Source: Noviluteimonas lactosilytica (GTDB lineage Bacteria; Pseudomonadota; Gammaproteobacteria; Xanthomonadales; Xanthomonadaceae). From it: a DNA stretch of 64,000 bases. Below the pieces are notes generated by a model. That model saw only the letters and a program-made list of their open reading frames with translations. It was not told the origin of the DNA and did no database searches. Position 1 is the stretch's first letter. Every line of letters starts with the position of its first letter. The DNA lies in assembly GCF_020866925.1 (NCBI RefSeq), contig NZ_JAJGAK010000004.1:158081-222080 (forward strand). Direction: 5' to 3'. Shown here in pieces: positions 8,067 through 16,710 of the stretch. The position numbers and the translations under genes are program-made.

Positions 8067-9403
8067 TGCGCCTGCGACCGGCGCTCGCCCTGGCGTTGGC
8101 CGCGATCGCGACGGGCGCGCATGCGCAGCAGCAGGTCGCGAAGGACGGCGACGACGCACGCATCGAGCGTCTCGAAGCGCAACTGCAAGCGCAATCGCAA
8201 CGGCTCGATGCGCTGGAGAAGACCCTGGTCGAACGCGACTTCGAGATCGCGGAGTTGCGCCAGGAGATCGGGCTCGACGACATGCGCGGCCGTGGCACGG
8301 CGCAGGGCAAGCCGCAAGCGCAAACGCCGCGTGCGCCTGCGACTGCGCAGGCGCAGCCTTCGTCGCAATCGCAGAATCCGACGCAATCGCAGACTCCCGC
8401 ATCGCCGCAACAACCCGTCGGCCAGGCACCCGACGTCCCCGAACAACCCCCGCAAGTCGCGCAGATCTTCGACCAGCCCAGCGTGCTCACGCCCGCGGGT
8501 TCGTTCGTCTTCGAGCCATCGTTGCAGGTCGGCTACTGGGCGAACGACCGCGTCGCGCTGGTCGGGTACTCCGTGATCCCCGCGTTGCTGATCGGCCTGA
8601 TCGACGTGCGCCAGGTGAAGATCACCAGCACCACCGCCGCGCTCGCCGCGCGCTGGGGCGTCGCGAAGGGCTTCGAGCTCGAAGCACGCATCCCGTACGT
8701 GTACACGACCACCGACACGGTGAGTCGCGAGATCTTCACCGGCACCGCGGTCGATCGCGTGTTCGAAGCCGAGGGCAAGGGCCTGGGCGACGTCGAACTC
8801 ACCGCGCGTTACCAGTTCAGTCGTTCCGGTCCCGATCGCCCGTTCTACGTCGGGTGGCTGCGCTACAAGAGTACGACGGGCGAAGATCCGTTCGAAGTGC
8901 CGACCGATTGCATCACGCGCTGCCTCGGCAACGCGACGGGCACCGGCCTGCCGCTCGAATTGCCGACGGGCACGGGCTTCGATGCGCTGCAGGCAGGCGT
9001 GACCTGGTTGTATGCGTCGGACCCGGCGGTGTTCTTCGGCAACTTCAGCTACCTCTACAGCTTCCCGCGCGACAACGTCGAGCGCCTGCTGGTCGGCGGC
9101 GAACGCGAACCGCTCGGCGAGATCGACGTCGGCGATGTGTTCGGCCTCAACGTGGGCATCGGCCTTGCGTTGAACGAGAAGGCTTCGATCAGCCTCGGCT
9201 ACGAACAGAACTTCATCGGCCGCACGCAGCAGAACGGGCAGGATCTGCCGGGCGCGGTGCGCCTGGTCACCGGCACGTTGCTGCTCGGCGCGAGTTATCG
9301 CTTCAGCGACACGCGCATGATCAACGTGTCGCTCGGCGTGGGCACGACGCGCGACACACCGGACGTGACGCTGACCGTGCGGACACCTTTCTCCGTCCGC
9401 TAA
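8066..9403 (+). CDS. outer-membrane beta-barrel with N-terminal coiled coil (FapF-like exporter)
   Basis: 445 residues. Signal peptide (ends AHAQQ), then a coiled coil at about residues 30-72 (RIERLEAQLQAQ..., AELRQEIG), a Gln/Ser/Pro-rich linker to about residue 135, and a barrel of alternating strands to the C-terminus, which ends with an aromatic-containing strand (TPFSVR). The segment SVLTPAGSFVFEPSLQVGY and the following GLIDVRQVKITS resemble the start of the FapF barrel as I recall it. FapF is a trimeric pore plugged by an N-terminal helix that lets amyloid subunits out of the periplasm. Translation is coupled to the preceding gene. A generic transporter-like barrel is the alternative. 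Confidence 0.75.
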   Translation: MRLRPALALALAAIATGAHAQQQVAKDGDDARIERLEAQLQAQSQRLDALEKTLVERDFEIAELRQEIGLDDMRGRGTAQGKPQAQTPRAPATAQAQPSSQSQNPTQSQTPASPQQPVGQAPDVPEQPPQVAQIFDQPSVLTPAGSFVFEPSLQVGYWANDRVALVGYSVIPALLIGLIDVRQVKITSTTAALAARWGVAKGFELEARIPYVYTTTDTVSREIFTGTAVDRVFEAEGKGLGDVELTARYQFSRSGPDRPFYVGWLRYKSTTGEDPFEVPTDCITRCLGNATGTGLPLELPTGTGFDALQAGVTWLYASDPAVFFGNFSYLYSFPRDNVERLLVGGEREPLGEIDVGDVFGLNVGIGLALNEKASISLGYEQNFIGRTQQNGQDLPGAVRLVTGTLLLGASYRFSDTRMINVSLGVGTTRDTPDVTLTVRTPFSVR

Positions 9404-9445
9404 GGGCAATCGACGCCCCGCTTCGCGCGAAACATCGCGCTCGTC

Positions 9446-9465
9446 TCGCGCTCCGCGCTGCTATC
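9446..9465 (+). repeat. 20-base element upstream of TAA2, identical to one upstream of TAA3
   Basis: TCGCGCTCCGCGCTGCTATC occurs here 111 bases before ATG 9557 and again at 16605-16624, 106 bases before ATG 16711. A second shared word, TCGATCCTCGAC, follows in both leaders (9518-9529 and 16674-16685). Two matched blocks at similar spacing point to a common leader or regulatory region, or to its inheritance by duplication of the couplet. Confidence 0.6.
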
Positions 9466-9556
9466 AGCGTGCGGCGCAGCATCCCCAGCATGGACCGCAT
9501 GGCGTCGGAACGGGATCTCGATCCTCGACATCCCCCGTCGCCTCGAGGGAGGGGCG

Positions 9557-11746
9557 ATGACGATTCGCAGGAGGGCCATGGCGTGCGCGTTGTGCGCCAT
9601 GTTGGGAGCGACGGGGGCCGCGGGTGCGGTCGAATTGATCGGCGCGGGTCCGGACGTCAGCGGCATCGGCGATGCCTCTGCATCGGGCATCGAGTCGTTC
9701 GCCGCGGGCCTCGGCGCGTGGGCGATCGGTGAGCGCAGCACCGCGCTCGGCACGGTGTCGGAAGCGGACGGCGCGTTCGCGGTCGCGCTCGGTTACGGCG
9801 CGTGGGCGCGCTACGACCCTGCCATGCAGGACGCGCAGACGCACCAGGTCGCGATCGGCGGCAATGCGATGGCGTTCGGCCACCGCGTGCTGGCGATTGG
9901 CGGGCGCGCGACGGCGTTCGCCGGGTGGGACTTCGACACCAACACGGGCGGCACATCGCTCGTCGCGATCGGCACCGATGCGACGGCGACCGGGCGGCAC
10001 AACACCGCGGTCGGCGATTCGGCGCAGGCGATGCACCACATCGGTGGCGCGTCGGCGTTCGGTTCGTTGGCGTACGCGAACCACGCGTATGCGGCGGCCT
10101 TCGGTCACGCGGCGCGCGCGCAACACACCGGCGCGCTCGCGGTCGGTGCGCATGCGCTCGCGAGTGGCGAGCACGGCATCGCGATGGGGCGCAGCGCGTA
10201 CGCGAGCGGGAGCGGCGCGATCGCGTTGGGCAGCACCGTTGGCACCGATCTCGACGGGGACGCGGGCGCCGACATCGGCGAGACCACGTATGCATCGGGG
10301 CAGGGCGCGACCGCGATCGGTGCCTACGCGGCGGCGCAGGGCACGGGCACGCTCGCACTCGGCCGCGATGCGTTGGCGTCCGGCACGGGTGCGATCGCGA
10401 ACGGTCGCGCGTCGACCGCACTCGGCGTCGGCGCGTTGGCGTCGGGCGACGGCACGCAGGCCAGCGGGCTCGGCGCCGTCGCCCTAGGCGCGACGAGCGC
10501 GGCCGACGGCGAAGGGGCGTCGGCGTTCGGCAGCGGCGCATTCGCTTCCTCGCGCGGTGCGGTGGCGATCGGCCTGGACAGTGTCGCGATCGCGGAGAAC
10601 AGCGTCGCGCTCGGCGCGGGATCGATCGCCGACATCGCCGACGCGGTGTCGATCGGCGCGGCCGGTGCGGAGCGTCGCATCGTGCATGTCGCCGACGGCG
10701 TCGACGACACTGATGCGGCGAGCTATGGCCAGTTGCGGCGGCTCGGCGAAGAATTGCAGGTGATCGGTGACGCCGGTGCGCTCGCGGTGCGCTTCGACGA
10801 TGCATCGCGCAAGTCGATCACGCTCGACGCGGGCACGCAGTTGCGCGGGCTCGGTGCGGGCCGCATCGCCTCGAACAGCACGGAGGCGGTCAACGGCGGG
10901 CAGTTGTTCGCGATGTACGACCGGATGGCGGCGGTGTTCGGTGCGCAGGCCGCGATGGGTACGGACTTCAGCGCACCCGCGTATGCGCTCGACAACGGCA
11001 CGTTCGACGACGTGGGCAGCGCACTGGATGCGTTGCAGGCGCAATCGCGCGGGTTGCGCGATCGTCTTGTCGCACTCGAAGCGGGCGCGCCGCCTCCGCC
11101 GCCACCGCCGCCGACGAACGCGCAACCCGAATACATCGACATCGACGGTGCGGGCGACGGCAGCGATCGACCGATCAACCAGGCGGGGTCGCGCAGCGTC
11201 GCGATCGGTGCTTCGGCGCGGGTCGAAACCGATGCGACGAACAGCGTCGCCCTCGGCGCGGGCAGCGTCGCCGAGCGTGCGAACACCATCTCGGTGGGCG
11301 CAGCCGGCAGCGAACGCCAGGTGACCAACGTCGCGCGCGGCAGCGAAGCGACCGACGCAGTCAACGTCGAACAGATGCAGGAAGCCGACGCGCAGGTGGT
11401 CGCCAACGCGCGCCAGTACGTCGACCTGCGCGTGGAGCAGGCGCTCTCCGCGCCGATGGCCGCGATCGGCGAACTGCGCACCGAGATGGACGCGCGCATC
11501 GGCATGCAGGACCTGCGCATCGATCGCCACGGTGCGATGACCGCGGCGGCGATGAACATGGCCTCGAGCGCCGCGGCCGTGCGCACGCCCAATCGCGTCG
11601 CGGTCGGCGGCGGTGTTTCCGGCGGCGAACAGGCGCTCGCACTCGGCTACCAACGCGCGATCAGCGATCGCGCCGCACTCACGATCGGCGGCGCGTTCAG
11701 CGGCAGCGAGAACTCGGCCGGCGTCGGCTTCAGCTTCGGCTGGTGA
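9557..11746 (+). CDS. YadA-like trimeric autotransporter adhesin (TAA2)
   Basis: 729 residues from ATG 9557, preceded by a GAGGGAGGGG ribosome binding site. Signal peptide to about residue 22 (GAAGAV). Residues 30-370 are SxAxG/AxAxG head repeats. The first neck-like motif lies near residues 350-390 (RRIVHVADGVDDTDA), followed by a connector, a polyproline run at about residues 512-519, a second short head and neck (NTISVG...NVARGSEATDAVN), and a 76-residue YadA anchor. The end, GFSFGW, has the aromatic last residue expected for BAM-dependent assembly, unlike TAA1 and TAA3. Couplet partner: the S8 protease at 11800. Confidence 0.9.
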   Translation: MTIRRRAMACALCAMLGATGAAGAVELIGAGPDVSGIGDASASGIESFAAGLGAWAIGERSTALGTVSEADGAFAVALGYGAWARYDPAMQDAQTHQVAIGGNAMAFGHRVLAIGGRATAFAGWDFDTNTGGTSLVAIGTDATATGRHNTAVGDSAQAMHHIGGASAFGSLAYANHAYAAAFGHAARAQHTGALAVGAHALASGEHGIAMGRSAYASGSGAIALGSTVGTDLDGDAGADIGETTYASGQGATAIGAYAAAQGTGTLALGRDALASGTGAIANGRASTALGVGALASGDGTQASGLGAVALGATSAADGEGASAFGSGAFASSRGAVAIGLDSVAIAENSVALGAGSIADIADAVSIGAAGAERRIVHVADGVDDTDAASYGQLRRLGEELQVIGDAGALAVRFDDASRKSITLDAGTQLRGLGAGRIASNSTEAVNGGQLFAMYDRMAAVFGAQAAMGTDFSAPAYALDNGTFDDVGSALDALQAQSRGLRDRLVALEAGAPPPPPPPPTNAQPEYIDIDGAGDGSDRPINQAGSRSVAIGASARVETDATNSVALGAGSVAERANTISVGAAGSERQVTNVARGSEATDAVNVEQMQEADAQVVANARQYVDLRVEQALSAPMAAIGELRTEMDARIGMQDLRIDRHGAMTAAAMNMASSAAAVRTPNRVAVGGGVSGGEQALALGYQRAISDRAALTIGGAFSGSENSAGVGFSFGW

Positions 11747-11799
11747 ACGCCATGCCCATGCCGCTCTTTCCTGATTCGACAGGCCAATGGAGGTCTTCG

Positions 11800-13587
11800 A
11801 TGCAATCGATTCGTTTCGGACTCGCGGTCGCGCTCGCATTCGCCGCGGCAGCGCCCCTCGTCGCCATCGGCGGCACCTGGTCGACCGGCGGCCTGCGCGA
11901 CGGCGAACGCCACGCGGGCGTGATCGTGCACTACGTCGATCCCGTCGCGCCGCGCGACGCACGCAGCCTGCACTTGCGCGCCACGTCGCTGTTCTCGAAC
12001 GCGGTGGCGCGCGCGAAGGTCGCAGGCGTCCGCCTCGCGCAGGTGCGTCAAAGCGTCGCCGGCGACGTGCTCGCCTTCGAGCAGCCGCTCGATCGCCAGG
12101 AGATGACGCGCCTGATGCGCGAGCTCGCGGCGGATCCGCGCGTCGCGCGCGTCGAACCGGACCTGGTCCTCACCCACATGGCGATCGCGCGCGCGACGAC
12201 CACGCCCGACGATCCGGGCTTCGCGACGCAATGGCACTTCCACGACCCCGTCGCGGGCATCAACGCATCGCAGGCGTGGTCGACGACCACCGGCGCAGGG
12301 AAGATCGTGGCCGTGATCGATACCGGCGTCGTGCCGCACGCCGACATGGACGCGAACGTGTTGCCCGGTTACGACTTCATTTCGACGAGCTGGCGCTCCG
12401 GCCGCCCGACCGAAGGACGCGCACCCGGCGGAATCGATCTCGGCGATTGGTCGAACCCCGGCGAATGCCTGGCGAAGGGCAACGAAAGTACGTGGCACGG
12501 CACGCATGTGGCCGGGACGATCGCGCAGGTCACCGGCAACGGGCACATGGGCGCAGGCGTCGCGCACGGCGCGAAGGTGTTGCCGGTGCGCGTGCTCGGC
12601 CGCTGCGGCGGGCAACTGTCGGACATCGCGGATGCAGTCGTCTGGGCCGCAGGCGGCGACGTCCCCGGTGTGCCGCCAAACGAAACGCCCGCCGACGTCA
12701 TCAACCTCAGCCTCGGCGGCGGCGGGCCGTGCACCGCGGGCAACGCGATGCAGAACGCCATCGACATCGCGGTGTCGCGCGGTTCGGTGGTCGTCGTCTC
12801 CGCGGGCAACGCCAATGGCGACGCGTCGAAACAGTTCCCCGCGAACTGCACGCAGACGATCGTGGTCGGCGCCACCGACGTGCGCGGCGCACGCACCTAC
12901 TACTCGAACTTCGGCGCGCTCGTGGACATCGCCGCGCCGGGCGGCGGCAAGGACCCCGCGGATGGCGACGCGGCCTTCATCTGGCAAGCGATGAATGCCG
13001 GCACGACGGTCGCGACCGCCGATTCGTTCGAAGGCATCGTGGGCACGTCGATGGCGGCGCCGCACGTGTCGGCGGTCGTCGCGTTGATGCAGGCCGTCTC
13101 GCCCGCGCGCATGACCGGCGCGACGGCGGAGCACCTCCTGCGCACCTCGGCGCGTGCGTTCCCGGCGACGCCCTCGATGCCGATCGGCGCGGGCATGCTC
13201 GATGCGAGCCTCGCGGTCGCCAGCGCGAAGGCCGCCAACCCGTGCACGATGCCCGGCGGTTGCGTGCCCGCGCAATCGACGCCCGCCGTCGACCGTGTCG
13301 CCGCCAGGGTCGAAGCCGGCAGTGGTGCGACGAATGCCGGCCACGTGTTCCGCATCGTCGTGCCGACGGGCGCGAAGCTCGCGAGCGTGCGCACCTTCGG
13401 CGGCACCGGCGACGCGACGCTGCTCGTGCGCTACGGCGCCGAGCCGATGTCCAACGCCTTCGACCACCGTTCCGCGCGCACCGGCAACACCGAAACGGTG
13501 TCGCTGCGTTCCCCGCGTCCCGGTGTCTGGTACGTCAAGGTCGCCGGCGCGCACGCCGGCGTGTCGCTGCACGCGCGCATCGATTGA
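11800..13587 (+). CDS. secreted subtilisin-family (S8) serine protease with PPC domain (couplet 2)
   Basis: 595 residues. ATG 11800 is preferred over the upstream GTG 11743 because of the RBS TGGAGG at 11788-11793 and the signal peptide that starts there. A propeptide runs to about residue 130. The catalytic triad is Asp174 (VIDTG), His233 (WHGTHVAG) and Ser417 (GTSMAAPH), followed by a PPC domain in the last 90 residues (FRIVVPTGAKL..., GNTETVSLRSP). Six Cys scattered through the catalytic domain suggest disulfides in an extracellular enzyme. It lies 53 bases after TAA2 and is paralogous to the other two couplet proteases. Confidence 0.9.
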   Translation: MQSIRFGLAVALAFAAAAPLVAIGGTWSTGGLRDGERHAGVIVHYVDPVAPRDARSLHLRATSLFSNAVARAKVAGVRLAQVRQSVAGDVLAFEQPLDRQEMTRLMRELAADPRVARVEPDLVLTHMAIARATTTPDDPGFATQWHFHDPVAGINASQAWSTTTGAGKIVAVIDTGVVPHADMDANVLPGYDFISTSWRSGRPTEGRAPGGIDLGDWSNPGECLAKGNESTWHGTHVAGTIAQVTGNGHMGAGVAHGAKVLPVRVLGRCGGQLSDIADAVVWAAGGDVPGVPPNETPADVINLSLGGGGPCTAGNAMQNAIDIAVSRGSVVVVSAGNANGDASKQFPANCTQTIVVGATDVRGARTYYSNFGALVDIAAPGGGKDPADGDAAFIWQAMNAGTTVATADSFEGIVGTSMAAPHVSAVVALMQAVSPARMTGATAEHLLRTSARAFPATPSMPIGAGMLDASLAVASAKAANPCTMPGGCVPAQSTPAVDRVAARVEAGSGATNAGHVFRIVVPTGAKLASVRTFGGTGDATLLVRYGAEPMSNAFDHRSARTGNTETVSLRSPRPGVWYVKVAGAHAGVSLHARID

Positions 13588-13613
13588 TGCGCGACGAACC
13601 CGGAGCCCTTTCC

Positions 13614-14246
13614 ATGCATCGATCCTTCCTCCGCCGGCGCTGGTGCGCGTTGCTCGCGGCATCGCTGCTGCCGTTCGCCACGCTTGCATCGACCGTCTCG
13701 CCGAACAACATCGTGCACCTGATCGAAAACGCCCAGGACATCGTCGTGGGCACGGTGATGACCGTGCACGACGGCATCGATCCGCGCGGCGTGCCCTACA
13801 CGGAAGTCATGCTCGAGGTCGGCGAGATCTTGCGCGGTGCGCCTTCCGAGGTCGTCGTGTTCCGCCAGTTCGGCCTGCTGCAACCGCGCAAGCTCGCGAA
13901 CGGCAAGACGCTGTACGCGACGCGCCCGCAAGGTTGGCCGGAGTGGCGCAGCGGCGAGCGCGTGCTGTTGTTCCTCACGCCGCCGGCGAGCGAGACCGGT
14001 CTGCGAACGACGGTCGGACTCACGCAAGGCAAGTTCACGATCGTCGGCAACCGCCTGCAAGCCTCCGACGGCGAACGCGCACTGTTCGATCGCATCTCCG
14101 TGACGACCGGCCTGCTGGACGAGGGCGAACGCCGCCTGCTCGACAAGGCCACCGACAACTACGACGCCAACGCGTTCCTCGCCTTCGTGCGTCGCGCGGT
14201 GGACCAACGCTGGATCGAAACCGGGAGCCTGCGCCATGCGCCGTGA
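13614..14246 (+). CDS. secreted protein of unknown function coupled to the metalloprotease
   Basis: 210 residues. ATG 13614 gives an N-terminal signal peptide (LLAASLLPFATLAS); ATG 13587, overlapping the previous stop, is an alternative. The mature part begins with a compact beta-rich module of the VVGTVMTV...YTEVMLEVGEILRG type, reminiscent of small OB-like domains often found beside secreted proteases, followed by a helical tail. No catalytic motif was recognised. Its last 11 bases overlap the start of the metalloprotease gene (ATG 14236), so the two are translationally coupled and may act together, for instance as partner or inhibitor. That role is speculation. Confidence 0.7.
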   Translation: MHRSFLRRRWCALLAASLLPFATLASTVSPNNIVHLIENAQDIVVGTVMTVHDGIDPRGVPYTEVMLEVGEILRGAPSEVVVFRQFGLLQPRKLANGKTLYATRPQGWPEWRSGERVLLFLTPPASETGLRTTVGLTQGKFTIVGNRLQASDGERALFDRISVTTGLLDEGERRLLDKATDNYDANAFLAFVRRAVDQRWIETGSLRHAP

Positions 14247-16572
14247 TCTGCCGTTCCTGTGCGCGATCGCATTCGCGATCGGCTTCCTGCTCGCGTTGGT
14301 GCATTCGATCGCGCGCGCCGGCGGCCCGCTGTTCATCGATGAATCGTCGATGCGTCCCGTCGCCTGGCCCAACGGCGTCGCCGTGCCCGTGTACGTCGAC
14401 CTCGGCGCGCTCGGCGCATTCGACAACGCCACCGCCGACGCGCTCGTCGCCGATGCGCTGAAGCAATGGAGCGACGTCGACACCTCCGCGTTCACCGCGC
14501 ACGTCGCCGGCGACTTCGCCAGCATCGGCCTGCCCGACATCACGGGCGCGACCGCGGCAAGCGTCATCGGCGTCGACAATGGCGGCGGCATCCATGTCGT
14601 CTACGACCACGACGGCAGCGTCCTGCGCAACTACTTCGGTGTCGACGAGCGTGTGCTCGGCATCGCCATGCCGGAGTTCGGTGAAGGACCGGTGGTGACC
14701 GAAGGCTTCGTGTTGCTCAACGGCGCGTCGGTGAGCATGTACAAACCGACCTCGGCGCAGTTCTCCGGCGTCGTCGCACACGAACTGGGCCATGCGATCG
14801 GCCTCGCGCATTCGCAGACCAATGGCGCGTCGGCGGTGTACGCCGATCCGACGGGTCCGGATGCCTGCGCGATTCCGTATGCATCGCGCGCACCCAACGA
14901 CAGCGTCGAGACGATGTATCCGGTGATCGCGTTGTCGGGCGTGGGCGCGCACATGGGCAGCGTCGATGTGCGCGACGATCGCGTGTCGCTGTCCAACCTG
15001 TATCCCTCGACGGGCTGGCCCGCGACGCACGCGAGCATCGCCGGCCGCGTGACCTTGCCCGACGGCACGACGGACCTCACCGGCGTGAACGTCGTCGCTC
15101 GCAACCTGGCCGATCCGTTCAACGACGCGGTCTCGGCGATGTCGGGCGACCAGACGCACGGACGCATCGGCCCCGACGGTCGCTTCTCGCTCAACGGCCT
15201 GACGCCGGGCGCGGACTACGTGTTGTTCGTCGATACGATCGTGCAAGGCGGGTTTTCCACGCCGCGCGCGTTCCTCCCCTATTACCGCGCGAGCGAAGAG
15301 TTCTGGAACAGCGACGAAAGCGGCGACGGCGACACCGATGCGCGCTGCGCCTCCACGCCGTTGCGTGTCGCCGCGGGATCGACGACGCCCGCCGACATCG
15401 CGATCAACACCCCGGCGAACGAACACCTGCTGCGCCTGCTGCCGTACCCCGGATTCTCGGCGACGGGCGTCTCGACCGATGGACGCGTGCTGGTGGGCAC
15501 CGTGCCGGCGCCGGCGTCCGACGGACTGCCGCCCTTCGCGCAATACACGATGCGCTGGACCGAAGAGACCGGCCTGCAGCGCGTGCCCGGAAGCCTGGGC
15601 TTCGGCGGCAACGCGAAGGTCGACAGCACGGGCGCGACGGTGTTCACCACGTTCGCCGACGAAAACAACGCGACGTTCCCCGGCACCTGGCGCGTGGGCG
15701 ACGCGACGCATCAACGCCTCGATCCCGGCTACGGCGCGATGGCCATCGCGTGCGATGGCTCGGGCGCCAATGTCATGGACATCGCGCAGGAGGGCGCCGT
15801 CATCGTCGGCATGGCCTATCGCGATTGCCGCACGGCGGTGGCGTATCGATGGACCCCATCGACCGGCTACCAGGCACTCGGTGGATTCGGCCCGATCTCC
15901 CGCGCCAACGCAGTCAGCGACGATGGCATGACGATCGTCGGCTGGAACGACGGGCACTCGGTGTATCGAGGACGGCAAGGCGTGTGGTGGCATCGCGGCC
16001 GGCAGACGTTCGCGAGCCCGGCGCCCGCGTCGGGGACGCAATACTGGGACGATGCGAGCGACGTGAGCGGCGACGGCAACGTCATCGTCGGCTCGCACGC
16101 GCAAAGCACCTACGCGTGGCGCGCCACCCGCGCCGGCGAACGGCGCATCCTGCCGAGGCTGGCCATCCCGGGGGTCATGGACGAACGCAACCGGGGCGTG
16201 TCGTTCAACGTCGCGCACGACGGCAGCTACGTGCTGGGCAGGTATGGCGACATCTTCGCGTATCGCATGTTCCTGTGGACCGAAGCGCTCGGCACGATCG
16301 ACTTCAGCGAGTTCCTCTACGCGCAGGGCGCGGACCACGCGCGCGTGTTCGACTTCTTCGCGACACTGGTGGTCACGCACGACGACCGGACCATCATCGG
16401 CTGGGGATACTCGAACGGCGTCCCGCTGAACTTCACGTCGCGCCTGGACCAGGTCGCCGTTTGCACGCCCGCGCAGGAGACGCAGTACGTCGCATTCCCG
16501 CACGGCATGGACGATGCGGTGCGGGCGGGCTCGCGCGTCGGGCGTTGCGATCGCATCGCCTCGGCGATGTGA
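14236..16572 (+). CDS. secreted matrixin-like metalloprotease with HAF-type repeats
   Basis: 778 residues with an N-terminal hydrophobic signal (FAIGFLLALVHSIARAG). The zinc-binding motif HELGHAIGLAH covers His182, Glu183, His186 and His192, with a likely Met-turn ETMYPV near residue 228, defining a metzincin of the matrixin kind. Residues about 255-330 form a carboxypeptidase-regulatory-like (CNA-B-type) sandwich. Residues about 400-740 hold repeated units such as ANAVSDDGMTIVGW and DVSGDGNVIVGS, the pattern of HAF extracellular repeats. It overlaps the preceding small secreted gene by 11 bases. It sits between adhesin-protease couplets 2 and 3, making a third type of secreted protease in the island. 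Confidence 0.8.
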   Translation: MRRDLPFLCAIAFAIGFLLALVHSIARAGGPLFIDESSMRPVAWPNGVAVPVYVDLGALGAFDNATADALVADALKQWSDVDTSAFTAHVAGDFASIGLPDITGATAASVIGVDNGGGIHVVYDHDGSVLRNYFGVDERVLGIAMPEFGEGPVVTEGFVLLNGASVSMYKPTSAQFSGVVAHELGHAIGLAHSQTNGASAVYADPTGPDACAIPYASRAPNDSVETMYPVIALSGVGAHMGSVDVRDDRVSLSNLYPSTGWPATHASIAGRVTLPDGTTDLTGVNVVARNLADPFNDAVSAMSGDQTHGRIGPDGRFSLNGLTPGADYVLFVDTIVQGGFSTPRAFLPYYRASEEFWNSDESGDGDTDARCASTPLRVAAGSTTPADIAINTPANEHLLRLLPYPGFSATGVSTDGRVLVGTVPAPASDGLPPFAQYTMRWTEETGLQRVPGSLGFGGNAKVDSTGATVFTTFADENNATFPGTWRVGDATHQRLDPGYGAMAIACDGSGANVMDIAQEGAVIVGMAYRDCRTAVAYRWTPSTGYQALGGFGPISRANAVSDDGMTIVGWNDGHSVYRGRQGVWWHRGRQTFASPAPASGTQYWDDASDVSGDGNVIVGSHAQSTYAWRATRAGERRILPRLAIPGVMDERNRGVSFNVAHDGSYVLGRYGDIFAYRMFLWTEALGTIDFSEFLYAQGADHARVFDFFATLVVTHDDRTIIGWGYSNGVPLNFTSRLDQVAVCTPAQETQYVAFPHGMDDAVRAGSRVGRCDRIASAM

Positions 16573-16604
16573 CGCACGGTGGAGCGCGAAGTGTCCGACG
16601 CTCT

Positions 16605-16624
16605 TCGCGCTCCGCGCTGCTATC
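16605..16624 (+). repeat. 20-base element upstream of TAA3, identical to one upstream of TAA2
   Basis: Second copy of TCGCGCTCCGCGCTGCTATC, 106 bases upstream of ATG 16711. The accompanying word TCGATCCTCGAC is at 16674-16685. See the entry at 9446 for the comparison. No such copy was noticed upstream of TAA1 or the short adhesin at 46518. Confidence 0.6.
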
Positions 16625-16710
16625 TGCGCAACGCGCGCGGTGACGAGCATGCAGGAGGCGCTGGCCGGGGATGTCGATCCTCGACGTCCGTCGGTGCCGA
16701 GGGTGATTGC

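Noticed and set aside
11743-11799. GTG 11743 as start of the second subtilase
   Set aside because: It would overlap the adhesin stop and place 19 residues before the signal peptide; ATG 11800 has a good RBS and begins the signal peptide.
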